Source of the DNA: Gammaproteobacteria bacterium | Lineage (GTDB): Bacteria; Pseudomonadota; Gammaproteobacteria; Pseudomonadales; Azotimanducaceae | DNA: 7,629 nt | NCBI GenBank assembly: GCA_018667205.1 | Contig: JABIVN010000577.1 | Coordinates: 1-7,629, forward strand | Reading direction: 5' to 3' | In this document: positions 1 through 6,575 of the stretch, in pieces | How the letters are laid out: each line of letters begins with the position of its first letter | How positions within the stretch are numbered: position 1 is the first letter of the stretch | Program-made: the position numbers and the translations under genes | Notes under the pieces: model-generated | Told to the model about the DNA's origin: nothing | Databases searched by the model: none | The model's input: the letters and a program-made list of their open reading frames with translations, nothing else

Positions 1-231
1 CTGCTGCAGTACCTGGTTCTCCTCAAAGCTGAGAGCCCCGCCACCATATTCCGTGGGCCAGGTTGGGGCAGTCCAGCCGCGCTCAGCCATCGCATCCCGC
101 CATTTGTCGGCGTCAGCGTTATTATAAATTTCAAAAGCATCCTCAAAATGGACAGCCTTGTTGCGCATACTATCGGGACAATTTTCGCCGATGTAGGCTT
201 TGGCTTCTTTCCTGAAGGCCTGAAGATCCAT
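1..231 (-). CDS. Acyl-CoA dehydrogenase family protein, N-terminal part only (runs off left edge)
   Basis: The reverse strand is open from an ATG at 231 to the window edge, giving 77 codons without a stop. The start is supported by an AAGGAG-type ribosome binding site a few bases upstream on the minus strand. The peptide begins MDLQAFRKEAKAYI and contains MAERGWTAPTWPTEYGGG. The 'GW-x-A-P-x-WP-x-EYGG' pattern is typical of the N-terminal helical domain of acyl-CoA dehydrogenases, which oxidise acyl-CoA thioesters to 2-enoyl-CoA using FAD and pass electrons to electron-transfer flavoprotein. The FAD-binding middle domain and catalytic C-terminal domain lie outside the window, so activity and substrate cannot be judged. 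The gene is divergent from two further acyl-CoA dehydrogenase genes, which suggests one shared catabolic locus. A third subunit or a separate-step enzyme are both possible. Confidence 0.88.
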   Translation of the reverse strand, partial: MDLQAFRKEAKAYIGENCPDSMRNKAVHFEDAFEIYNNADADKWRDAMAERGWTAPTWPTEYGGGALSFEENQVLQQ

Positions 232-272
232 AGGTGACTCCTTTTCCAGCTTGTTTTCTCTTCGATTGGAAG

Positions 273-301
273 ATTAAACGCTAATTGAGGGCTCTAGCCA
301 A
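273..301 (-). promoter_or_regulatory. Candidate sigma70 promoter for the leftward acyl-CoA dehydrogenase gene
   Basis: Read on the minus strand, TTGGCT (301-296) and TTTAAT (278-273) are separated by 17 bases, matching the spacing and much of the consensus of -35 and -10 boxes. Transcription would start around 265, giving a short leader before the ATG at 231. The call rests on pattern only. Confidence 0.4.
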
Positions 302-324
302 GGTGTACCCGCACGCAATACCTT
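300..324. promoter_or_regulatory. Imperfect inverted repeat in the divergent promoter region, possible operator
   Basis: AAGGTGT (300-306) and ATACCTT (318-324) are inverted copies with one mismatch, separated by 11 bases. The element overlaps the -35 box proposed for the leftward gene and that proposed for the rightward gene, where a repressor could control both directions. No regulator gene is present in the window, and a 7-base arm with one mismatch can occur by chance. Confidence 0.25.
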
Positions 325-351
325 CATCAACCTCAGCCATCCCGATATAAT
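323..351 (+). promoter_or_regulatory. Candidate promoter for the rightward acyl-CoA dehydrogenase pair
   Basis: A perfect TATAAT (346-351) is preceded at 17 bases by TTCATC (323-328), a weak -35 match. Transcription would start near 358, leaving a leader of about 70 bases before the ATG at 427. The weak -35 box would fit a promoter that needs an activator, but this is inference. Confidence 0.3.
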
Positions 352-412
352 TGTCCAACCTATAAAAATTGCCCATTGCCATAAGCTATGTTTTATTCCC
401 CCTGTCGTAACT

Positions 413-420
413 GGAAGGAA
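413..420 (+). promoter_or_regulatory. Ribosome binding site that decides the start at 427
   Basis: GGAAGGAA lies with its AAGGA core 7 bases before the ATG at 427. The in-frame ATG at 388 has no comparable purine-rich site and would add 13 residues (MFYSPCRN...) unlike the family. This favours 427 as the true start. Confidence 0.6.
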
Positions 421-426
421 TTTAAC

Positions 427-1632
427 ATGGCCTCAACCGAAACCACTGAACAACGAGAGTTCAGAGAATACTGCAGCGCTTGGCTTATCGAGCACAAGCC
501 ACCGCCCACTAAAATCCCCCTTCCCCAGGCAGCCTACGAGGTCACTTCCGAAGACCATCGCAGTTACCTGGTGGACTGGCAGGCTAAATGCTACGAGGCA
601 GGCCTGATAGCGACGGACGTACCAAAAGAATATGGCGGCCACGGGCACGATCACTTTCAGCAAATCGCCAGCACGGAAGTGCGACGAGCCAATGCGCCGT
701 ATTTTATTAACTGGATCGGTCTCGGCATGGCCGCCCCCACGTTACTCGCTCATGGTACAGAGGAACAAAGGAAGACTTTTCTACCCCCCATTTTCTCAGG
801 AGAGGAAATATGGTGTCAGGGCTTCAGCGAGCCAGGCGCTGGTTCTGACTTGGTTTCCCTACAAACCAGCGCGGTAAAGGACGGCGATAACTGGGTAGTC
901 AATGGCAGCAAGGTCTGGACTAGCCTAGGTCATTTCGCCAAATGGATGCTTCTGCTGGCGCGCACCGACAAAAACGACAGATACAACGGCATCACCTATT
1001 TTATTGGGCCAATGGAGGCTCAGGGCGTCACTGTCCAGCCGATCCATAAGATGACTGGCGAATCAGGGTTTAATGAAGTCTTTCTAGAGGACGTCGTAGT
1101 ACCCGATCACTACCGCATAGATGAAGTCGGCAAGGGCTGGCAGGTCGCCATGTCTACTCTGACCAATGAACGCGGCGCTGGCACCGGCGTTGGCGCAATT
1201 GCCAATAGCGAATCGCCGTTTGCTGCAATAGAGCAATTAATTGCGCTCGCAAAACGTGAAAAGAGAAATGGTCGCACCCTATGGGAGGATCCGGTCTGGC
1301 GAGACAAACTGATCAAGCTTTACGAAAGAACGGAGGCGGCAACACAAAATTTCCGAAGGCTCGGTGTTAAAGAGCTCAACGGCGGCGCGATGCGGATACC
1401 GCTTCAAGGAAAGCTGACTGGAAGTGAACTTGGCCAGGCACTGCACCAGACCGCCCTTAGCATGCTCGGCATGAAATCCAGTCTTTACATAGGAGACCCA
1501 AATGCCGAAGAAGATGGACGCTGGGCACTGGGATACATGAACACTTACACCGGCACCATTTCTGGCGGTAGTAGTGAAATCCAACGCAACATTCTGGGCG
1601 AGCGAGTGCTTGGCCTGCCAAAAACCAAATAG
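427..1632 (+). CDS. Acyl-CoA dehydrogenase, catalytic subunit of a probable heteromeric enzyme
   Basis: This 401-residue protein has the full acyl-CoA dehydrogenase layout: an N-terminal helical domain with PKEYGGHG near residue 65, the FAD/substrate motif WCQGFSEPGAGSDL (129-142), VWTSLG (163-168) in the beta domain, and the C-terminal GGSSEIQRNILGER starting at 380. It should oxidise an acyl-CoA thioester to the 2,3-unsaturated form and pass electrons to electron-transfer flavoprotein in the cytoplasm. At the usual catalytic position of medium-chain enzymes (the Glu of the YEGT motif) there is Gly380. A glutamate in TLTNERG, residue 248, sits where isovaleryl-CoA and long-chain dehydrogenases, and the ChsE4-type steroid enzymes, carry their base. 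The next gene starts 11 bases downstream and encodes an unlike partner subunit, so a mixed complex is likely. The substrate is not readable from the sequence; a bulky or branched acyl-CoA is an inference. Confidence 0.92.
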   Translation: MASTETTEQREFREYCSAWLIEHKPPPTKIPLPQAAYEVTSEDHRSYLVDWQAKCYEAGLIATDVPKEYGGHGHDHFQQIASTEVRRANAPYFINWIGLGMAAPTLLAHGTEEQRKTFLPPIFSGEEIWCQGFSEPGAGSDLVSLQTSAVKDGDNWVVNGSKVWTSLGHFAKWMLLLARTDKNDRYNGITYFIGPMEAQGVTVQPIHKMTGESGFNEVFLEDVVVPDHYRIDEVGKGWQVAMSTLTNERGAGTGVGAIANSESPFAAIEQLIALAKREKRNGRTLWEDPVWRDKLIKLYERTEAATQNFRRLGVKELNGGAMRIPLQGKLTGSELGQALHQTALSMLGMKSSLYIGDPNAEEDGRWALGYMNTYTGTISGGSSEIQRNILGERVLGLPKTK

Positions 1633-1637
1633 GGAGA
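1632..1637 (+). promoter_or_regulatory. Ribosome binding site overlapping the upstream stop codon
   Basis: GGGAGA starts on the last base of the upstream TAG stop and precedes the ATG at 1644 by about 6 bases. The arrangement suggests coupled translation of the two dehydrogenase subunits. Confidence 0.6.
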
Positions 1638-1643
1638 ATAAAC

Positions 1644-2765
1644 ATGGCTCAACCCAAGGATTTTGGTTACGGAGAAGAGCAGGAAATGCTCAAAGATTCA
1701 GCGCGCCGTTTCATGGAGGACAAACAGCCTTTGCTGGCACTTCGTGCGTCAATTAAGGGGACAGAGGACCCGTACTTCGGCGAAAGCAGAACCGGCAGTT
1801 ACGACAAAGCAGTCTGGAATGAAATGATAGGCCTTGGCTGGACAGCGCTTGCCGTGCCAGAGGCCGCCGGCGGCGTCGGCATGAACCTGGTTACCGCTAT
1901 CGCTGTCGCTGAAGAAGTGGGCCGCGCCGGTATGCCGACGCCACTCACCTCAACACTACAGAGCACCTTCGTCCTACGCGAGTCTGGAACTGATTCAGCA
2001 ATGTCATGGTTATCAAAAATAGCGGAAGGCACCAGCATGGCACTCGCCATTTACGGTGAAGATGGCTCGTTAGAAGCAGATTCTACAGATATCACTGTCA
2101 GTAACGGAAAACTGAATGGCACTTCGTGGTATGTGCAAGATTTACAAAAAATTGATTCACTACTGGTCGCAGCAAAAGATGAAGGCGCGGTAAAGCTTTA
2201 CTGTGTTGATCTAAAGGTTAGCGGGGTTGATTTACAATTCGACCGAATCGTCGATCTAACAAGAGACCAGGGGCGCGTTACCTTCAACGACGTGTCCGCC
2301 GAGTGTGTTTGTGAAGATGGGGCCAGTACATTGCAAAAGGCAATGCCGGCACTGTTAACGTTGATTTCTGCCGATATTGCCGGAGGCTGCGAATGGCTGC
2401 TCCAGGCTACTGCAGAATACGCGAAGGTTAGGACCCAGTTCGACCGACCCATCGGGTTCTTCCAGGCTGTTAAGCACCCTATCGTGAACATGATGATACT
2501 GGGAGACCAGACTCGCTCGCTCGTTTACGCCGCTGCTTGCGCCTATGACACTGACCCGGACAATTCACACAAAGCGGCGCACCTTGCAAAGTCCAGCGCA
2601 TCTGACACCGCGGAATTTTGCGCCAACAGGGCAACCCAGCTCCACGGTGGCATTGGATTTACCTGGGAGCACGACGTGCAGATTTACCACAAACGGGTGA
2701 TGCATTCTCAGCAGCTATTTGGCGATGGCATATGGCAAAGAGAAAAAGCAGCAACTTATTTCTAA
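1644..2765 (+). CDS. Acyl-CoA dehydrogenase-like, probable non-catalytic partner subunit
   Basis: This 373-residue protein belongs to the acyl-CoA dehydrogenase superfamily but differs from its upstream neighbour. It has an N-terminal helical domain (GLGWTALAVPEAAGGVG, about residues 63-79), a shortened and poorly conserved middle domain without a GFSEPGAGSD motif, and a well-kept C-terminal domain. That domain has KVRTQFDRPIGFFQ (arginine 263, glutamine 265) and QLHGGIGFTWEHD (332-344), motifs that contact FAD across the subunit interface. By my hand alignment, the two positions where family members carry the catalytic glutamate are Leu237 and a glycine in LFGDG, so it probably cannot act alone. 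This is the pattern of the second subunit in two-gene enzymes of the ChsE4-ChsE5 type. It most likely completes the FAD site of the upstream protein. No intrinsic terminator is evident after its TAA stop. Confidence 0.9.
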   Translation: MAQPKDFGYGEEQEMLKDSARRFMEDKQPLLALRASIKGTEDPYFGESRTGSYDKAVWNEMIGLGWTALAVPEAAGGVGMNLVTAIAVAEEVGRAGMPTPLTSTLQSTFVLRESGTDSAMSWLSKIAEGTSMALAIYGEDGSLEADSTDITVSNGKLNGTSWYVQDLQKIDSLLVAAKDEGAVKLYCVDLKVSGVDLQFDRIVDLTRDQGRVTFNDVSAECVCEDGASTLQKAMPALLTLISADIAGGCEWLLQATAEYAKVRTQFDRPIGFFQAVKHPIVNMMILGDQTRSLVYAAACAYDTDPDNSHKAAHLAKSSASDTAEFCANRATQLHGGIGFTWEHDVQIYHKRVMHSQQLFGDGIWQREKAATYF

Positions 2766-2874
2766 TCTCTCGCCAACCCTCTAATTCACCGTCGAACGTT
2801 TCGGGGCCTGAATGCACCGTCCCGGGTATAATGTCAGCCTTTTCACGGGGCCTTCAGTGGCGGGTAGCAGCAGC

Positions 2875-2895
2875 CTGCAGCACTTAGCGCTGCAG
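2875..2895. repeat. Inverted repeat able to form a 7-base-pair hairpin
   Basis: CTGCAGC (2875-2881) and GCTGCAG (2889-2895) are exact inverted copies around a seven-base loop. No run of T follows on either strand, so it is not a typical intrinsic terminator. It lies about 110 bases after the dehydrogenase stop codon and could be a processing or RNA-stabilising structure. Confidence 0.45.
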
Positions 2896-2922
2896 ATCGC
2901 TGCGCCCCGCGCACTAACCGGC

Positions 2923-2960
2923 TGTCACTCGTGACACCTATTCAATATAGGTCCATATTG
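2923..2960. promoter_or_regulatory. Cluster of three adjoining or overlapping inverted repeats, possible operator region
   Basis: Three exact inverted repeats lie within 38 bases: TGTCAC-TC-GTGACA (2923-2936), ACCTAT-TCAAT-ATAGGT (2936-2952), and CAATAT-six bases-ATATTG (2943-2960). The second and third share bases, so they could not form at once as hairpins. This may instead be protein-binding dyads. They lie about 360 bases upstream of the isocitrate dehydrogenase start, far for a simple repressor site. I do not recognise the motif of a specific regulator. Confidence 0.35.
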
Positions 2961-2961
2961 C

Positions 2962-3027
2962 CTGTTTGGCTGAATTAATCTCCAGAATGAGGACCGGGAC
3001 CAGGCTCGGCATTACAGGCTGTTTGGC
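2962..3027 (+). repeat. Nine-base direct repeat CTGTTTGGC, two copies
   Basis: CTGTTTGGC occurs at 2962-2970 and again at 3019-3027, 57 bases apart in the same orientation. The first copy lies just after the inverted-repeat cluster. Paired regulator sites are possible, but a nine-base match over this length may be chance. Confidence 0.3.
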
Positions 3028-3111
3028 CATGCGTTTAGCGCTCATATATCAGCTTCGACGAGGAAATTGATATACTTAGGGCGGCAGCGCCGATAAACGC
3101 CAGCTATGACG

Positions 3112-3117
3112 TATAAT
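3112..3117 (+). promoter_or_regulatory. Candidate -10 box for the isocitrate dehydrogenase gene
   Basis: A perfect TATAAT stands here, but the expected -35 position (3089-3094, GCCGAT) does not match consensus. If used, the promoter would need an activator and would give a leader of roughly 195 bases before the start codon. A TATACT at 3071-3076 is an alternative with an equally poor -35 box. Confidence 0.25.
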
Positions 3118-3299
3118 TTAAGGTAAATGCGAAGCCTCGACTATTCCTCTATACTGCGCAACGCTTTGTGATTGGGAATGACCCCAACCGAACGCCTGAA
3201 TTGTGGGATAGCAGCCGAAGAGCCGCCCCCTCATATGGGAACAGTGCCGCCCTGACCGGGGCAAATCACGCAACAAAAGTATCCACGAGATACCTACCA

Positions 3300-3306
3300 G
3301 AGAAGG
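3300..3306 (+). promoter_or_regulatory. Ribosome binding site of the isocitrate dehydrogenase gene
   Basis: GAGAAGG is the best Shine-Dalgarno match before the gene. It lies 8 bases before a TTG at 3315 and 14 bases before the ATG at 3321. Spacing favours TTG while codon type favours ATG, so the start is not settled. Confidence 0.45.
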
Positions 3307-3320
3307 CATAAGAATTGTCC

Positions 3321-5543
3321 ATGACAGAATCACCGAAAATCGTCTACACAGATACAGATGAGGCACCGCGCCTAGCAACCTACTCTTTCCTACCCGTTAT
3401 TAAGGCATTCACCGATACCGCAGGCGTCGATGTAGAGATAAGAGATATTTCGCTTGCCGGCAGGATTATTGCAACTTTTCCGGAAAGGCTTAAAGAGGAA
3501 CAGAAGATTCCTGATGAGCTGGCCTACCTGGGGCAACTCTCCCAGAAGCCCGAAGCAAACATCATCAAGTTGCCTAACATCAGCGCATCTAATCCTCAGA
3601 TACACGAAGCTATTAGAGAGCTCCAGGGGAAAGGATATGACCTGCCTGCCTATCCGGAGGACCCCAGCAACGAAGAGGAAGCATCCATCAAGGCCCGGTA
3701 CGACAAGGTTAAAGGTAGCGCTGTCAACCCGGTTCTTCGTGAAGGAAACTCTGACCGGCGTGCTGCAAAAGCGGTAAAAGAATACGCCCGCAAATACCCC
3801 CATACAATGGGTGCCTGGTCAAACGAGTCGAAGTCACATGTGGCTCACATGGATGCAGGTGACTTTTACGAAAGCGAAAAGTCTATGGTCATGCCAAAGA
3901 GCGATTCATTGAAAATCGAGTTTGAAGGCAATGGCAAACAACTATTGGCCGAGAACGTCGCCGTTGAAGAAGGCGAAATCGTCGATGGCGCGTTCATGAG
4001 TAAGAAAGCGCTCTGCGCTTTCCTTAAAAAGGAAATTACCCGAACTGAACCAGGCGTCCTCTTTTCGCTCCATCTGAAAGCCACCATGATGAAAATTTCG
4101 GACCCCATCATCTTTGGCCATGGCGTTCGCGCATACTACGAAACTGCCTTCGAGAAGCATGCGGCCGTGTTCGAAGAAATCGGAGTAGACACCCGAAATG
4201 GTGTTGGCGATGCCTACGAGAAAATAAAACAGCTGCCAGCAGAGCAGGCGGCCCAGATCGAAGCAGACCTTAATGCCTGCGTTGAAAACGGCCCTGATAT
4301 GGCAATGGTGAACTCTGACAAGGGCATTACCAACCTGCATGTGCCATCGGACGTCATCATTGATGCATCAATGCCAGCAGCGATTCGCGAATCGGGGAAA
4401 ATGTGGGGACCAGACGGCGAGTTGCACGACATGAAGGCCGTTATTCCTGACCGATGTTACGCAAGCCTTTACGACGAAACAATCAAGCACTGCATCACCT
4501 ACGGAGCATTCGATCCGACCACTATGGGCTCTGTACCTAATGTGGGGCTGATGGCGCAGAAAGCAGAAGAGTACGGCTCTCACGACACCACCTTTGAGGC
4601 ACCCGGAAACGGTGTAATCCGCGTTATAGGTTCGAATGGCGACACGATCATTGAGCACGAAGTAGAAAAGGGCGACATTTGGCGACTCTGCCGCGTGAAG
4701 AACGGGCCCGTCCAAGACTGGGTAAAGCTTGCTGTTAATCGAGCAAAAGCGACCGGCTCACCGATCGTCTTTTGGCTGGATGAGAAACGAGCACATGATG
4801 CCAACCTTATTGCGAAAGTTAACGAACACCTGCCTGAGCACGATCTGACGGGTATCGAATACCATATTCTGGCGGTTCCTGAAGCAGCGCAACTTTCCCT
4901 TGAGCGAGCCCGCAATGGTGAAGACACTATCTCGGTAACCGGAAACGTGTTGCGTGACTATCTGACGGACCTCTTTCCGATTCTTGAATTGGGTACTAGC
5001 GCCAAGATGCTCTCTATCGTACCGTTGATCAATGGTGGAGGATTGTTCGAAACAGGGGCTGGTGGTTCTGCACCTAAACACGTTCAGCAGTTCGAAAAAG
5101 AAGGTCATCTTAGATGGGACTCACTGGGTGAGTTTCTGGCATTGGGCGCTTCACTAGAACACCTCGCAGTTACATTCAGCAACCAACAAGCCCAAATCCT
5201 TGCTGACACACTCAATGATGCTATCGCCAAGTTCCTTGAGAGCAACAAGTCACCATCGCGAAAGGTTAACGAACTCGATAACCGAGGTAGCCACTTTTAT
5301 CTTGCCATGTACTGGGCGCAAGCCGTCGCGGCACAGGATCATGATCCTAGCTTGAAAGAACGATTTCAGCTGTTCGCGGAGACTCTTCAGCATAATGAGG
5401 ACAAGATAAACGAAGAGCTGCTTACAGCGCAGGGTGAACCAGTCGACGTTGGTGGTTACTACTCACCGAACCCCGAACTGACTTCGACAGCAATGCGCCC
5501 TTCTGCGACCTTTAACGCTGCACTAGAGGTGTTGGTTAGCTGA
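3321..5543 (+). CDS. icd: Monomeric NADP-dependent isocitrate dehydrogenase
   Basis: The 740-residue product matches the monomeric (type II) isocitrate dehydrogenase from end to end, close in length and sequence to the Azotobacter vinelandii enzyme as I recall it (about 741 residues). It converts isocitrate to 2-oxoglutarate and CO2 with NADP in the TCA cycle, in the cytoplasm. Visible family motifs are [17 protein letters not shown] (Ser133 and nearby arginines, isocitrate binding), LHLKATMMK (Lys253), [14 protein letters not shown] (Asp348, metal), [13 protein letters not shown] (Arg545, Asp546, Asp550, substrate and metal), [20 protein letters not shown] (coenzyme region) and [16 protein letters not shown]. 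Every catalytic residue I can place is present, so it should be active. A TTG six bases upstream (3315) fits the ribosome binding site better and would add two residues. The gene stands alone with its own leader and a strong downstream hairpin, so it is probably a single-gene transcript. Confidence 0.97.
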   Translation: MTESPKIVYTDTDEAPRLATYSFLPVIKAFTDTAGVDVEIRDISLAGRIIATFPERLKEEQKIPDELAYLGQLSQKPEANIIKLPNISASNPQIHEAIRELQGKGYDLPAYPEDPSNEEEASIKARYDKVKGSAVNPVLREGNSDRRAAKAVKEYARKYPHTMGAWSNESKSHVAHMDAGDFYESEKSMVMPKSDSLKIEFEGNGKQLLAENVAVEEGEIVDGAFMSKKALCAFLKKEITRTEPGVLFSLHLKATMMKISDPIIFGHGVRAYYETAFEKHAAVFEEIGVDTRNGVGDAYEKIKQLPAEQAAQIEADLNACVENGPDMAMVNSDKGITNLHVPSDVIIDASMPAAIRESGKMWGPDGELHDMKAVIPDRCYASLYDETIKHCITYGAFDPTTMGSVPNVGLMAQKAEEYGSHDTTFEAPGNGVIRVIGSNGDTIIEHEVEKGDIWRLCRVKNGPVQDWVKLAVNRAKATGSPIVFWLDEKRAHDANLIAKVNEHLPEHDLTGIEYHILAVPEAAQLSLERARNGEDTISVTGNVLRDYLTDLFPILELGTSAKMLSIVPLINGGGLFETGAGGSAPKHVQQFEKEGHLRWDSLGEFLALGASLEHLAVTFSNQQAQILADTLNDAIAKFLESNKSPSRKVNELDNRGSHFYLAMYWAQAVAAQDHDPSLKERFQLFAETLQHNEDKINEELLTAQGEPVDVGGYYSPNPELTSTAMRPSATFNAALEVLVS

Positions 5544-5565
5544 CAAGCAAAGCCAAGGGGATTGC

Positions 5566-5609
5566 CACGACACGCCCGGAGCAGCCTTCGAGCGTGCCGT
5601 GATTAATTT
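5566..5609. terminator. Strong hairpin between convergent genes, probable terminator of icd
   Basis: CACGACACGC (5566-5575) pairs with GCGTGCCGTG (5592-5601) with one mismatch. After one more mismatch the stem continues as CGGAG (5577-5581) with CTTCG (5586-5590), including one G-U pair, around a CAGC loop. On the plus strand it is followed by ATTAATTT, a modest T-rich tail, 22 bases after the icd stop. On the minus strand it begins two bases after the stop of the convergent VOC gene but has no T run. It probably ends icd and may slow or protect transcripts from the other side. Confidence 0.65.
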
Positions 5610-6466
5610 GTCCCAGCCATCATTACCGCGAAACTTTTGTCGAAAGTCTCAATCGTTTCGCTGGTTGGCCCAAAGATAAAGGCAAAGGGACCCTCCGGTG
5701 GAATGACCCAACCGCCCAAACCAGTCTCTTCAAGCCTTGCCGTTATTCTTTCTATATCACGTTCAATCAACCTGAAATGATTCGCCGCTGGGTAATGTTT
5801 ACCCCAAGCACGAAGATCAAGCCGTTTAATATCCGGCCTCACCTCGAGATCCATGCGCCCGCCAATACCAAAGAGCTGATAGCGTCCGCTGCCGTCGTTA
5901 TTAACGTCAACTTCGACGACCGGAATTTCAAGCACATACTCGTAGAACTTCCGAACTCTGGGAAAATCTTCCAAGCTATAGTGAACGATTGCGAACGGGC
6001 TATCCTGCGTTGTGATCATGCTGTGTTGGCCGTCACGCCAAACAAACTGGATACCATCTTCCCCCGGCACATCCACTGGATCACTAAAATTTGCAGGGTG
6101 ATCATTCGCCACCATAGCGCGGTAGGTTTTAAGCGGGTCTGCTGAGGAAAAAGCGATAATTAGATCACCTTGCGCGGGAGGCCCGCAGGGCCTTGGAACA
6201 AGCGCTGCTTCCTGGATCTCTATGAGGTCGATCTGGTGGCGGGTTTCCGGGTTCTCGACATAGTGGGCGTGATATTCATCTCCCAGGACGGCTGCTGTCA
6301 ATTGTCCAATGTGATCGCCTTTTTCGTTTTTAAAGACAAGTGGCTCCGGTGCGCCCGGTTGTGTGTCACTAAAACCAATAGCCCGCAGAACCTTCTTGGT
6401 TGCTTCGATATCAGAACAACTAATGCCATGGTGTGTCTGAATAAGATTGAACATTGACTGACTCAT
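5603..6466 (-). CDS. Two-domain VOC (glyoxalase/extradiol dioxygenase fold) protein
   Basis: The protein of 287 residues starts MSQSMFNLIQTHHGIS. It consists of two tandem vicinal-oxygen-chelate domains, about residues 8-150 and 155-280. Domain 2 shows a plausible metal set, one per beta-alpha-beta module edge: His162 (IVHYSLEDF), Glu208 (RMDLEV), His230 (ANHFRL) and Glu273 (ETIETF). Domain 1 has HHGIS at 12-16 and seems more degenerate. The superfamily includes glyoxalases, extradiol ring-cleaving dioxygenases, 4-hydroxyphenylpyruvate dioxygenase, epimerases and resistance proteins. I cannot assign this one to a reaction. The start at 6466 was chosen because homology-like sequence begins there; the frame stays open to an ATG at 6586, but that extension has low complexity and crosses the start of the divergent gene. 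A weak AAAGAGA lies upstream of the chosen ATG. It is divergent from a second VOC-like gene, which suggests a shared role. Confidence 0.82.
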   Translation of the reverse strand: MSQSMFNLIQTHHGISCSDIEATKKVLRAIGFSDTQPGAPEPLVFKNEKGDHIGQLTAAVLGDEYHAHYVENPETRHQIDLIEIQEAALVPRPCGPPAQGDLIIAFSSADPLKTYRAMVANDHPANFSDPVDVPGEDGIQFVWRDGQHSMITTQDSPFAIVHYSLEDFPRVRKFYEYVLEIPVVEVDVNNDGSGRYQLFGIGGRMDLEVRPDIKRLDLRAWGKHYPAANHFRLIERDIERITARLEETGLGGWVIPPEGPFAFIFGPTSETIETFDKSFAVMMAGTN

Positions 6467-6575
6467 TTTATATCGTCTCTTTATACTGAAGCCTAACTTG
6501 TCGGTGAGCAACCCTTGGGACAGCTGTGCTATATTTTCATCTTCAATTTTAATTCCATCCAACCTAGGCAAACTA
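6467..6575. promoter_or_regulatory. Divergent promoter region between two VOC genes
   Basis: These 109 bases must carry promoters for both directions. On the minus strand a TATAAA stands within AGTATAAAGAG (revcomp of about 6474-6484). On the plus strand a TATATT lies at 6530-6535. Neither has a good -35 box at 16-18 bases. A weak ribosome binding site, TAGG at 6565-6568, precedes the plus-strand ATG at 6576 by 7 bases. No clear operator palindrome is seen. Confidence 0.35.

Larger units (their letters stand above)
2766..3320. other. Gene-free intergenic stretch of about 555 bases
   Basis: I see no convincing protein gene, tRNA or insertion sequence here. Open frames crossing it are short and have no recognisable protein pattern. 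It contains several short inverted repeats (2875-2895 and 2923-2960), a nine-base direct repeat (2962-2970 and 3019-3027), a consensus-like -10 box (3112-3117), and a small hairpin with arms 3172-3176 and 3183-3187. It presumably ends the dehydrogenase transcript and holds the control region and leader of the isocitrate dehydrogenase gene. A small RNA cannot be excluded. Confidence 0.6.

Noticed and set aside
2827..2832. TATAAT within the gap after the second dehydrogenase gene
   Set aside because: No acceptable -35 box lies 16-18 bases upstream, and no gene starts within several hundred bases.
2618..2887. Plus-strand frame of 89 codons crossing the end of the second dehydrogenase gene
   Set aside because: Most of it overlaps the conserved C-terminus of the dehydrogenase in another frame; the part in the gap has no protein-like pattern.
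2875..2895. Hairpin considered as the terminator of the dehydrogenase pair
   Set aside because: No T run follows on the plus strand, and it is 110 bases after the stop codon, so it is listed only as an inverted repeat.
3120..3270. Possible tRNA or structured RNA in the icd leader
   Set aside because: Short stems exist (for example 3172-3187), but no cloverleaf, T-loop consensus or known riboswitch core could be traced by eye.
3118..3378. Minus-strand frame of 86 codons over the icd leader and start
   Set aside because: It overlaps the icd N-terminus, lacks a clear start site, and its hydrophobic segment looks like chance.
3390..3803. Minus-strand open frame of 137 codons opposite the isocitrate dehydrogenase gene
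   Set aside because: It is fully inside a well-conserved gene on the other strand, has no ribosome binding site that stands out and no recognisable protein pattern.
3942..5108. Several minus-strand frames of 72-132 codons opposite the isocitrate dehydrogenase gene
   Set aside because: They are antisense shadows of a long conserved coding region, with no family motif.
5777..6145. Plus-strand frame of 122 codons opposite the minus-strand VOC gene
   Set aside because: It lies wholly within a gene supported by VOC motifs and shows no domain of its own.
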